Shown here piece by piece: positions 41,795 to 51,902 of a stretch of DNA of 64,000 nt (positions within the stretch are counted from its first letter, which is position 1; every line of letters starts with the position of its first letter). The DNA is taken from the NCBI RefSeq assembly GCF_000417875.1, contig NW_006920875.1, positions 226,538 through 290,537 on the forward strand, read 5' to 3'. The position numbers were made by a program, and so were the translations under genes. This DNA comes from Pseudozyma flocculosa PF-1 (taxonomy: Eukaryota > Basidiomycota > Ustilaginomycetes > Ustilaginales > Ustilaginaceae). The notes beneath the pieces are model-generated. The model saw only the letters and a program-made list of their open reading frames with translations, ran no database searches and had not been told where the DNA came from.

Positions 41795-42902
41795 GCGGTG
41801 GCAAGAAGAGGATGGATGACGAGAGGATCGCGGCACGGCTGCGCAGCGCTTGCATTGGTGCGCTGACAGCTTACCAGAGGCGATGCGACGACGGCTCCGT
41901 CTGTGCCATGCCATCGGTGCTGGTCGGCGGCGAACCGAGCCGGCAGTGTCGCCGACGTCCCCTCACACTGTACTCTGCAATATTACATGCTCCCGGCCAC
42001 CACCATTCCCTGCATTCAATCCATGTGCCCAAATGCGGTGTCGTCGAGAGGTCAGCGGTAGTCAGCGGTAGTGTTCTGCTGTGACGACGAAAGCCGGTCG
42101 GCGAGGGATTGAGAGGGGCATATCGGCTGGGTCGGCTGGCCCTGCCGAATAGACGGTCACGACACCGCCGTCGCTGGCCCGTCGCGTGCGGCGCGATCTT
42201 CTGCTGCCGCTGCTGCTGCAAAAGAAGCGAAGAAAAGGGGTTTGCAGGGTGAGGGCCGTCAGCGAGACCAACACTACTCCAACACCTGCAGCATCAAGCC
42301 CGTGCGAAAAACGGCGCAATGCTCCTCAGTAGTCTGTCCTACCTCCTGCCATGCGTCGTGTTGATTGCCCCTGCCTCCCCTTTGGCGCGTTCTAGCGTTC
42401 TCTCTGTGGGCTCAATACATACCTGCATGGCACGGGCCGTGACGGCGCCCCGCCGGCCTGGGCCGTCCGCGTTACCGCGCGGGGCGCAGCATCGATCCGG
42501 GCCATGCCGTACCGCTCTGGCGCTTTCTGCGGCCTTCCCTGCCCCCACCAAGCGGTGCGCTGCATCCGGCCTCCAATCTTGTGCAACCTTATGGCCGTGC
42601 ACGACATGAGGTGGGCCGATAGGTCGAGAAGTGGGGGCGGAAGACAAGCTGCTGGCGCTGCTGTCAGCTGGGCCAGCCGTCGCCCATCGCGGGATGTGAT
42701 ATAGCGCGACCGCCACGTCCCCTTCGCCATTCGCCGTCCCATTCCTGCCGTCCGCCACGAACGCCTGCTCCATCTTTGAGCAAGAGAGGGCCATAGGTAG
42801 AACGCCGATCCGACCAGGTCGACGTGGCGCCAAGACAGGGACGAAGCGACCGAGTGGAACACATCCGGCCGGCCCAGCGCCTGGCTGACGACGACGCGGA
42901 CC
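41795..42902. other. intergenic region, no gene seen
   Basis: 1.1 kb. The ORFs are short and without recognisable motifs on either strand. The last 150 bp are the leader of the next gene. Confidence 0.5.
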
Positions 42903-44201
42903 ATGGCGCAGAGTGCTGCCTCCACCGAGACCGACACCTCGTTCACTGCCGCTCTAACGACCACCATCACCGCCACCACCGCCTCCCCAGCCCCAGCTTT
43001 AAGTGCAGAAGGACAAGGACGAACCGACTTTCTTCCCCTCTTTGCCACTTCCTACGACACCGAAGCGGGCCCTCCGACCTCGCTGCCCCTGACTGCCCCC
43101 TCGCACGCTTCTCTTCTCGACTTTGGCACCGCCTCGACCACCGACTCAGACCTCACTGACCAGACTTCTGACCTCGGCTTGTCCGACGCAGGGTCGAGTC
43201 TCTCCTGCTCCATCGCCAAAGAGGCCGTTGACGACGAAGCGGCCTCCCTCCTTTCCTCGGCTGACTCCGTCGCCGCAACTGCTGCCGCTACCGAGAATCC
43301 CCACACTGCCCCAGAGCCGTCAGACTCGCTCGACGAGGCAGCCTCACAGGACCACTCCGATACCGACTCGGCCTTCGACGACGGCGAAGAGACTGTCACC
43401 ATGAACAAGGGCGACGAGGTCGACGCCGCGTCCACCGTGGCCGGCCCAACCGAAGACGGCAACATGTCGATGCACAGCGCCAATGAGGACGCCAAGTCGG
43501 CCAGCGCCGTCTCGATGAGCCCCGGCGCCGACGCCGATGACGACGATGACGATGACGACGACGAGGAGTCGGCGGCCGACTTCACCGAGTTCTTTGTCGG
43601 CAACTCTTCAATCGCCGACCCGCTCAAGTACATTGCCATGTCGTTTGAGGACAAGTGCCGCGAGCTCAAGACCATCACCAAGAGCCACGACAAGCACGTC
43701 GGGCTGGTCGCCTCGTTGACCGAGGAAAAGGAGCAGCTACAAGAGGCCCTGTCCGAGAGCCTCTCGACGCGAGCCAACCTCGAGGAGCAGGTGCAGCAGC
43801 TCACGTCGGAGCTGGCGGCGCTGCGCGAGGAGCTGGGCCACAAGGACCAGCTGCTGGCCACATCGGACAAGATCAGCACCAGCCTGTTTGGCGTCCTCAT
43901 GGCCGCCAAGTCGACGCTCGACTCGGCAGGCAGCCTGGCGCCGGCGATGCGCTCCATGTCGTCCGCCTACGCGCCCTCTGCGGCGGCCACCGACGACGAC
44001 GACGACGACGACAGCGACGTCGACGACGAAGGAGCCTCGGACGAAGACGACGACGACGACGATGCCCAGACCGCCGACACGGACCACGAGGGCGCAGACG
44101 GCGTCGCCAAGAGCGATTCCGGCAAGGCCGCAGGCGCCGTTGACGACGCAAAGAGGGCTGCGGCGGCCGGACCCGGGAGTCCTCGCCACGCCGTCGTCTG
44201 A
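42903..44201 (+). CDS. uncharacterised acidic coiled-coil protein
   Basis: I do not recognise this 432-residue protein. Single exon with a good ATG context (ACCATGG). The first 190 residues are Ser/Thr/Ala-rich with many acidic residues. A run of aspartates at about residues 211-219 leads into a short conserved-looking segment (ADFTEFFVGNSSIADPLKYI). A coiled coil at about 245-330 follows (FEDKCRELKTITKSHDKHVG, LTEEKEQLQEALSE, LEEQVQQLTSELAALREEL), then LFGVLMAAKSTLDSAG. A second, very acidic Asp/Glu tail completes it. No signal peptide or membrane segment. Coding is supported by the clean long frame and by heptad structure in this frame only. Confidence 0.65.
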   Translation: MAQSAASTETDTSFTAALTTTITATTASPAPALSAEGQGRTDFLPLFATSYDTEAGPPTSLPLTAPSHASLLDFGTASTTDSDLTDQTSDLGLSDAGSSLSCSIAKEAVDDEAASLLSSADSVAATAAATENPHTAPEPSDSLDEAASQDHSDTDSAFDDGEETVTMNKGDEVDAASTVAGPTEDGNMSMHSANEDAKSASAVSMSPGADADDDDDDDDDEESAADFTEFFVGNSSIADPLKYIAMSFEDKCRELKTITKSHDKHVGLVASLTEEKEQLQEALSESLSTRANLEEQVQQLTSELAALREELGHKDQLLATSDKISTSLFGVLMAAKSTLDSAGSLAPAMRSMSSAYAPSAAATDDDDDDDSDVDDEGASDEDDDDDDAQTADTDHEGADGVAKSDSGKAAGAVDDAKRAAAAGPGSPRHAVV

Positions 44202-45372
44202 GCGCAGCAGCGCCCATGCCGTCCTCCTCCAGCATCCCGCCCCCGCACCCCTGGCGGGAGGGGATGCCGCCTCGAGATCTGAGATCGTCCAGAGCGAGCT
44301 GGCGACTGCGGCCACCGCTACGCCCAGTCGGGCAGACGCCGCCGCTGTCTGCTTCTACGGGCGTCAAGCCAAACACCGTCATCTAGGCTCCACCAGCAAC
44401 AGCAGCCCGGCAGCATGTCCAGTTCGCTTCCCACGACCCTCAGCATCTCCGTCGCCGTCCCTCCAAGATGCGACGATCTCCCCGTCGCCTATGCCAGTGT
44501 CGAAGCTCTTCGCTCATCGCCCCAGGCCCATACCGATCGCGATTCCTGATCGCCACCACCATCCTCGCCACCCCATCGCAGTCTAGCCTCGAGCCTCCCG
44601 GCCCATCAGGGGCTCGACCTTGCGCTCGTCCGTCCGAAAAGCATCCCATCCCCATCCATTGATTCTCGCAGTCTCTCCCCCTTCATCCCGCCAGCAGATA
44701 GATACCTTTGCCTCGCCATCCTTTTCTCCTCGCATGCGACCACCTGATCCCCACTTTTCCGCCGCCGTCCCTGATGCCTTCACTTTCAATGTCACCGAAT
44801 TGCGATCCGAGCGAGGCGTGATTCCGGCAAAGTCGAGGTGCGAAGCGCTGTAGCTGGGGCTGGGGCTGGTGGCAAGCCCTAAAGGACGATGGGAAGGTGG
44901 CAGCGGTCTGCAGGTGGTGGTGGTGAGGGGGCTGGTGGCCGGTCGTGGGCGGCCGCTGGCAGAGGCATCTGGCGGGCCACTCTGAAAATAAAGGGTCCGC
45001 GGCGCGCGCTCGAGCCTCTCACACAGCGGCGCAGCCCCCACCTGCTCCACACCAACGCCGCCTTCTCGCGGTCCCTCTCTCCTCTTCTCTCTCTCTCGAT
45101 ATTTCCCTCTGCCTTGCTCGGCGGCCGTCTGTCCGCCTCTGCCCCGACGCTGCTCGTCCACCTCGACACCATCTGCTCGAACTACAGCCCTGCTTTCTGC
45201 TTCCGTCGCGACAGGCTCTGCCGGCCATACGGCGCGCGACGAGACCCGACGAGCGTAGGGGCATGGCGCTTTGGATCGCGTGGCCCCCATAACTTCGAGG
45301 ATAGACTCGAGTCCACCGCTCTACGGCATCCGCAAGCAGTCGCACTCCCGACTCGAGGCCATCACGTCCGCC
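44202..45372. other. intergenic region upstream of SEC6
   Basis: 1.17 kb. Pyrimidine-rich leader with TCTCTC runs near 45078-45110 before SEC6. A 77-codon ORF at 44620-44853 has no recognisable content. The SEC6 frame is open from 45271 but has no ATG before 45373. Confidence 0.5.
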
Positions 45373-47981
45373 ATGACGAGTACGGCGATGCAGGCCGTCG
45401 CCTCGTCGTCGTCGTCGAGCACATCGGCGATCAACTATGGCGCCAACAGCGGTGCCGCCGCGGCCGCAGCTGGCGGTTCTGCCCAGCCTTCCACGTCGAC
45501 GCTCGTGGCAGAGTACCTCAAGTCGCCCGACGACCTCACAAAGATACCGGCGCTACGCAAAAAGCTCCTCAAGGAGCAGTCGACGCTGGGGGCCAAGCTC
45601 AAGGCCGGCGCAAAGGATCAGCTCGAGTCGGTGCGCAGCGGCCTGCTCAAGCTGCAGGCCACCCGCAAGGACGTGGCGGCGGTCAGGGAGGCTTTCGGCC
45701 AGGTCGAGCTGCTATACAACGGCGGAAGCGGCTTCGGCAGCGGAGGCGGTCCGGACGATGTCCATTCCGGGGGCGGATCGTCCGGGCAGGGCCCAGGCGG
45801 AGCCAACAAGAGCTTCAAGATCATCAGCGAGGTGTCGCAGATCCACCGCAACTTTGTACAGACCGAGACGACGCTGGCCAAGCTCGACTCGCTGCCCGGC
45901 AAGATCGAGCTGCTGGCGGCCATGCTGTCCGAGAGCCAAGAGGATCCCATGGGCCCCGCGCCCAACCTGCTGCCCCTCCACTTCCACCTCTCGGAGCTCG
46001 AAAGGTTCCGCAACGAGACGTTTCAGATCGCCAGGAGCTGCTCGGCCGACGTGCGCAGCACCGTGGCCGAGTTCTTTGCGCCGCTCGACGGCCTCGTCTC
46101 GTCGTTTGAGCGCTACCTGCTCGACCTCGGCGAGCGGACGCTGGACCTGGTCCGCGAGGGGCGCGGCGGCGTCGTCGTCAAGCTCATCAAGATTGTCGAA
46201 AAGGAGAGCCGCGAGGACGAGAAGGCGGCCGCCATCCGCCTGGCCAAGAAGGCCAACCTCGAGGGCGCCGCCCGCTTCCGCTCCGTCGTGGCCAACGCGC
46301 GCGTCATCAAGCTCTACCGCCCCAAGGTCATGGACGCCATGGACCGGGCGACGGGCGAGCTGTTTGCCGAGTGCTGGTCGCGCTTCGGCGCCGACGGCGG
46401 CGGGCTCGAGTTCCTGCAGCACCTCGACTGGATGTACGACGACCTGAGGATGGTCAAGGACGAGGTGGTGCCGCTCTTCCCGCCCGACTACAACGTCTTC
46501 CGCGCGTTTGTCAAGAGCTACCACAAGCACCTCGGCGCGCTGCTGCGCGAAAAGATCCTGGCCACGGACCCCGAGGCGAGCGCGTTGCTCGAGCTCTACC
46601 AGTTCACGCAGGACTATATCAAGACGCTGACAAAGGAGCTCGGGGCGGACAAGGCGTGGCTGGAGCCGACGCTGCTGGCGGGAAAGGAGCAGGGCATCAT
46701 CGACGACTACCTGGGCCTCATCACCAAGAAGATCGACGAGTGGACGTCGAACCTGATGTCGGACGAGGTGCGCGAGTTCGTCTCGAGACAGAATCCGCCC
46801 GACGAAGACAACGAGGGGCTGTACGGGCTGCAGGGGGCGGCGATCCTGTTCCAGATGGTCAACCAGCAGATCGACCTTGCGGCCGAGTCTGGTCAGGCGA
46901 GCGTGCTGGCCAAGGTGGTGGACCACGCCGCCAAGGCGATGCACTCGACGCAGTCGACGTGGCTGCGCGTGCTCGAGGCCGAGTTCCGCAAGCAGCGCGA
47001 GGCCAAGCACCCGGACGACGTGACGGGCGGGCTGGTCGAGTACGTGATCGCGCTGGCCAACGACGAGCTCAAGTCGGCCGACTATGCCGAGGCGCTGATT
47101 GCGCGGCTGGAGCCCATGGTCAGCACCAAGTACAAGGCGGGCATGCGCGAGGCCGTCGACAACGCGCTCAACGGCTTCCTCGACGTGAGCAAGCGGTGCA
47201 CGCAGGTGCTCGTCGACCTCGTCTTTTCCGACCTCAAGCCGGCGCTCAAGGACCTGTTTGCCTTTCCCGCGTGGTACTCGGAGGGCACGACGACGACCGT
47301 CGTCGAGACGATCCGCGACTACACGTCCGACTACCACGACCGCCTCAACCCGAACCTCTTTGACGTGCTGTGCGACGACCTCATCGACCGCTTCCTCATC
47401 TCGTACATCGGCGCGCTGCGGCGGGTGGGCAGCGGCAAGCTCAAGATGCCCGCGGCCGCCGAGCGCATCAAGGCCGACTACGACGACGCCATCGCCATGT
47501 TTGCCAGCTTCAAGAAGGAGGACGAGGTGCGCGAAAAGTTCGAGGTGCTGCAGATGATGTGAGTTTGGCCCCTCTCCTGCAATCTGTGGCCGTGTCAGGA
47601 CGGGTCGGTCCGCTGACGACAGGTCCTCTTTCTCCTCGCTCTACTTTGTCCTGCCGCTCCCTCTGCAAAACCGCCAGCACGTCGCTGGTGACATCGTCGT
47701 CGACGATGGTCTTCCTGCCGTACTGGACGTTTGCCAAGGCGCACGGTGCGCAGCTGGGCTTCCTCGAGGCGCTGGTCAAGGCGCGCGACGACCTGAAAAA
47801 GGACGACGTGAGCGCCATCATGGAGTCGGCGCGGCGCAAGGTCAAGACCGAAGGGCTGCAGGACCTGGTGCCCGAGGATGGCGTGCCCACCGTCATGAGC
47901 CGCGTCGCGCAGAGCTACGGCGGCGGCGGATTCGGCAGCAACCTGCTTGCCAACCTCGGCGTCTCTCGGGGTGACGGGTAG
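45373..47981 (+). CDS. SEC6: exocyst complex subunit Sec6
   Basis: Subunit of the octameric exocyst that tethers secretory vesicles at sites of polarised growth. Exons 45373-47558 and 47678-47981 give 829 residues (yeast Sec6 is 805). The N-terminal conserved region reads VAEYLKSPDDLTKIPALRKK, then QLESVRSGLLKLQATRKDVA. The body has SQIHRNFVQTETTLAKLDSL, FLQHLDWMYDDLRMVKDEVV, FPPDYNVFRAFVKSYHKHL and DLVFSDLKPALKDLF. The C-terminal exon has LPYWTFAKAHGAQLGFLEAL, typical of the family. The join (EVLQM/ITSLVTSS) uses donor GTGAGT and is phase 2. ATG 45373 is the first in-frame ATG; a short Ser/Ala-rich leader of about 30 residues precedes the conserved part. Confidence 0.93.
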
Positions 47982-48554
47982 GCCGCTGTAGGTACTGCAG
48001 CAGTGGCGGAGGTCGTCGGCTCGTGTACGGTACTGTACAGTATGTACAATGCAAGCACACACGAAGCAAGGTGGCGGGTGCCGCTCGGAGCCATTCGACC
48101 CACCAGGCTGTCAGGCTGACGGCTGAGCTGGCACACGCTTGTGCAGAGCGTGAATGACCTGTGGCAGGCTCGAGGTGTGCAACGGCGCCGCGGTGCGCGA
48201 ACACGTTCCCGACCGGGCCCTCCAATCAGCAGCGGCGGCGGGAGTGGTGGTCGAGGCAGGTCGGGTAGGTGGGTCCAGGGGGAAAGATGTTGATCTCGGT
48301 GTGATCTCGGTGGCGGCAAACGGCGACGGCAAGCTTAAGGCTAGGCAGGCTAGGCAGGGCAGGTAGGTCGAGCCAGGTCGTCTCAGATCCGGTCTCAGAT
48401 ACCGCTCGGTGTCTAGCACGGCGGGTAGAGTCTATAGAGTGCTCCTTGTTTCCGCTTGTTGGCGCCCCGGTTATATGGTCTGCAAGCGTGTCGGGATCAG
48501 CTCCTCTGGACGATTCGGGGCACTGACCGACACCGACGACCGGGGTGGTGGGTG

Positions 48555-48587
48555 CAGGGCAGGGCAGGGCAGGGCAGGGCAGGGCAC
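48555..48587 (+). repeat. (GGGCA)n pentanucleotide repeat
   Basis: About six tandem copies of CAGGG shortly before the N gap; a plausible cause of the assembly break. Confidence 0.85.
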
Positions 48588-48628
48588 GGGTGGCGGCATG
48601 AGATCGGTCGGATCACCCAGGAAGGGGG

Positions 48629-49093
48629 NNNNNNNNNNNNNNNNNNNNNNNNNNNNNNNNNNNNNNNNNNNNNNNNNNNNNNNNNNNNNNNNNNNNNNNN
48701 NNNNNNNNNNNNNNNNNNNNNNNNNNNNNNNNNNNNNNNNNNNNNNNNNNNNNNNNNNNNNNNNNNNNNNNNNNNNNNNNNNNNNNNNNNNNNNNNNNNN
48801 NNNNNNNNNNNNNNNNNNNNNNNNNNNNNNNNNNNNNNNNNNNNNNNNNNNNNNNNNNNNNNNNNNNNNNNNNNNNNNNNNNNNNNNNNNNNNNNNNNNN
48901 NNNNNNNNNNNNNNNNNNNNNNNNNNNNNNNNNNNNNNNNNNNNNNNNNNNNNNNNNNNNNNNNNNNNNNNNNNNNNNNNNNNNNNNNNNNNNNNNNNNN
49001 NNNNNNNNNNNNNNNNNNNNNNNNNNNNNNNNNNNNNNNNNNNNNNNNNNNNNNNNNNNNNNNNNNNNNNNNNNNNNNNNNNNNNNNNNNNNN
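48629..49093. other. assembly gap (465 N)
   Basis: N run in intergenic DNA. Confidence 0.99.
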
Positions 49094-50959
49094 TCAATGC
49101 ATAACACAGGCGGCCAGGTACAGGCAGGCTACATAGGCAGGGATGCACCGCAATCAGCTGCTCTTTGCTTGGCCCTCAGCTTGCTTGCATATGGTTTCCA
49201 TGTATGGTCTTGCCTGCGTGTGCCTGCCTCTGCTTGGGTCGACAGCTTGCCTTCCGACACCGACCGAACCAACCAAGGAATAGGAATCCCGATGAGAGCA
49301 CCCGACCCGCCTCATCTGCCCGGTCGGTGTCGATGGTCTCGGGGCGGCAGAACCACCCCTCGAGGATCCCACTCATTGTCCTTCCTCCCTCCCTTCCTGC
49401 CTGCCTGCTTGCTTTCTTGTCGATGGGTTCACATGAACTTTGCGGCGAGGTGGCGCCGACAATATACTGGAAAGGCCGTATTGTCATGCGAACGAACATG
49501 CCCATACACAGGCGTAGACTGCCCGATGCAATGGAATCTGTGCCCTAGCTGCAGCAGCAGATGTATGGGTCAATGTGCGACCTGACCCTCGCCTGGTTGT
49601 CAGAGAGTGGTATGTATCGGTCAAGGGGCAGGCCAGAAGGCGCGCGCTCAGTCGAGATGGGTGGCGGTGGTGAAACAAACCTCGTCTTCGAATTGTGGCC
49701 GACGGTGACGAGGCGAGCACGGACTCTGGGGTGCTTTAACCGCCGTCGTCGGATCTATTCGGCATGTTCGGATGGGGGCGAGAAGAATGGAGGAGCGACA
49801 AGCCATCGTCGACGCCCCAATCACATACCCAAATGGCGAAAGCGCAGGCAGCGAGGCCGGGATGGATACATACATCTCTATCCTTGCTTCGCCCGTGGTC
49901 GCTGCAGCTGGGAGCGATGCCGCCGGCGGGTGGGCAAGGGTCACTTGTACCGTTGGATGGCACGCAGGCTGGAGCGACGACGCGGGTCGGAGGATGGAGC
50001 GGGCCATGAAACCAAGGCTCTGCTGCCTCGATCCCGATGCGTGCCCTGGAAGGGTCGGGGACCCGCCCAGGCCCTCGCGCTCTGGCCCTCGCCCTCGGTC
50101 GCGCAATCGAGCGACGTCGACAGCGTTGCGATGGACGAGGGTGCGGCGGGCGGCAACGGGCTGCGGCCCATGGCCATCGACACGACGGGCCGGACCCCCT
50201 GGCAATCTGCAGCCGAAGCCGGAGGCGACGATGGCAGGTTACGGTACCGTCCCGCACCGTGCCTTGCCGTGCTGTGCCGTGCCGTGGTAGGGGTAGGGGG
50301 ACAGGGCAGCCAGAGCCAGGGTCAGGGCCATGAGAGAGGCAGCTACGTAAAGCACCAGGATTCGTTCGTTCGTTCGGTCGGTCGGTGCCCACGCACAGGT
50401 GCCGGTGACACCATCATCGCTACCTGCCTGCCTGCCTGTCGCAGATAGAGACGCAAGCAAGAAGGCCAGTCAGGCGCATCGCCCCCCATCCACCCGACCG
50501 ATGAGGTCCAGCGGCTTTGCTGCCTGGCCTCACCTGCCCACAGTTGTCCAGCAATGGCCGTGCGAGCGTACGGCTGCAGTATGGTGTTTCACAGGCCAGC
50601 TGTGCGGCATGCCAAAAGAAAGAGATCCGGGAGAGAAAGATGGGTGCGGCATCGATCAGATCCAGCAAGGCCCCCGGTAGCTTTAGCTGGATCAGAGAGC
50701 AGGCAATCTAACGGAAAGCAAGCAGCAGGTGGCGAGCGTAGAGGACGACGACGACGAGGGGGCTGTGTGTAGCCCGACTGCCCAGCGAGCGGGGGGGCGG
50801 CTTGGATGGCCAAAAGCCGCCTTTGGCCACCCGCTGAGCCTGGCCTGGCATCCGCTGCTGCCGCCGTCATGGAACCATGCGTATATGCACGGCCAGCTGA
50901 GGGGGGCGGGCAGGCCGAGGGGAGCCCAGCAGCCGCCCGTCTGCCTGACCCTGGCTGGC

Positions 50960-51008
50960 CTGCCTTCCTGCCTGCCTGCCTGCCTGCTTTCCTGCCTGCC
51001 TGCCTGCC
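50960..51008 (+). repeat. imperfect (TGCC)n tetranucleotide array
   Basis: About ten TGCC units, interrupted by CTTTCC, roughly 900 bp upstream of the zinc-cluster gene. Confidence 0.8.
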
Positions 51009-51902
51009 AACCCGCCTGGCTCCTCGCTCTCCTTTTGGCCCGCACCGCCTCCGGTTAGGCCTGCTTCTGGCCTGCTTCCCTTCCTTCCTTCCTTCCCATC
51101 GTCGCGGCCCTTGGCGGTGGTCCCCTTTGCCTCGTCCTCACCACCTATCGCTCTTCCGACCCTTATCTTGCCGTTTCATCCCGGCCAGCCTCTTCTTGCC
51201 ACCTCGCGTCCTTTCTTCTCCTCTTCTCCGGTTCTCCCCCTCTATTCTCTGGCTCCTTGCTCGACGACACCATCGCCTCCACTTCCATCATCTTTCATCA
51301 ACCTTCCAAGGATCTTTGCTCTTCCTGGCCCGCCGGAGTCGTCATCCCTCACTCTCGTCCATACTGTCGAATCGCCCACCCACAGACGTCACTGGCAACC
51401 TATTCACACCCACACTGGCCCCACCCTGGTCGGATCGTCGGATCTCACACCGCCACCGCTTTCGTCCTTGGATTCTGCTCTTCGTTTGGCACCTCGCAGC
51501 CGGCTCCCCTCGCCGCACGGCCAGGACGACAGCTTGTGCTCGAGTCACGCCCACTACTACCTCACTCTCCTTCTTCGCCCTTGCCCACCTCCTTCCGCCT
51601 TTCACCTTCTTCGTCGCCCACCGCGCCTAAAGGCCACCTAAAGCTTCCACGGATAGCCTCCAGCTCTATCGTGTCTCGCGCCTCTAGACTGCCTCTTCCC
51701 GCCGTGTATCTGGCTATCAGTCTGGAGGATATCCTCTCTCCTCGAGCCTACGGATCCGAGACCGTCCGACCCACGGCCAATCATCTCACACGACCCGCCA
51801 CGGCCGCACTGAACATTCATCGACACGGCTTGCACCTGGCAATCCATCACACCGAGCCCCTGACCCACTTCAGAGGGGTCCCGGCGCTCCCCGCCTCGCC
51901 CC

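Larger units (their letters stand above)
47982..51902. other. 3.9-kb gene-poor region upstream of the Zn2Cys6 factor
   Basis: No supported gene. It contains (GGGCA)n at 48555-48587, the 465-N gap (48629-49093), TGGC/GCCA clusters at about 50815-50850 and 50950-51070, a TGCC array at 50960-51008 and a strongly pyrimidine-rich stretch at about 51060-51700 that may be a long leader. ORFs such as 50806-51630 are low-complexity by-products of C/T-rich DNA. A gene could hide in the gap. Confidence 0.5.

Noticed and set aside
45712..47337. 541-codon antisense ORF inside SEC6
   Set aside because: Shadow of the SEC6 frame; composition rich in Leu, Arg, Val, Asp and His without domain structure.
50806..51630. 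274-codon plus-strand ORF in the long intergenic region
   Set aside because: Its Pro/Leu/Ala/Cys-rich sequence comes from TGCC and CT-rich repeats; no conserved-looking segment.
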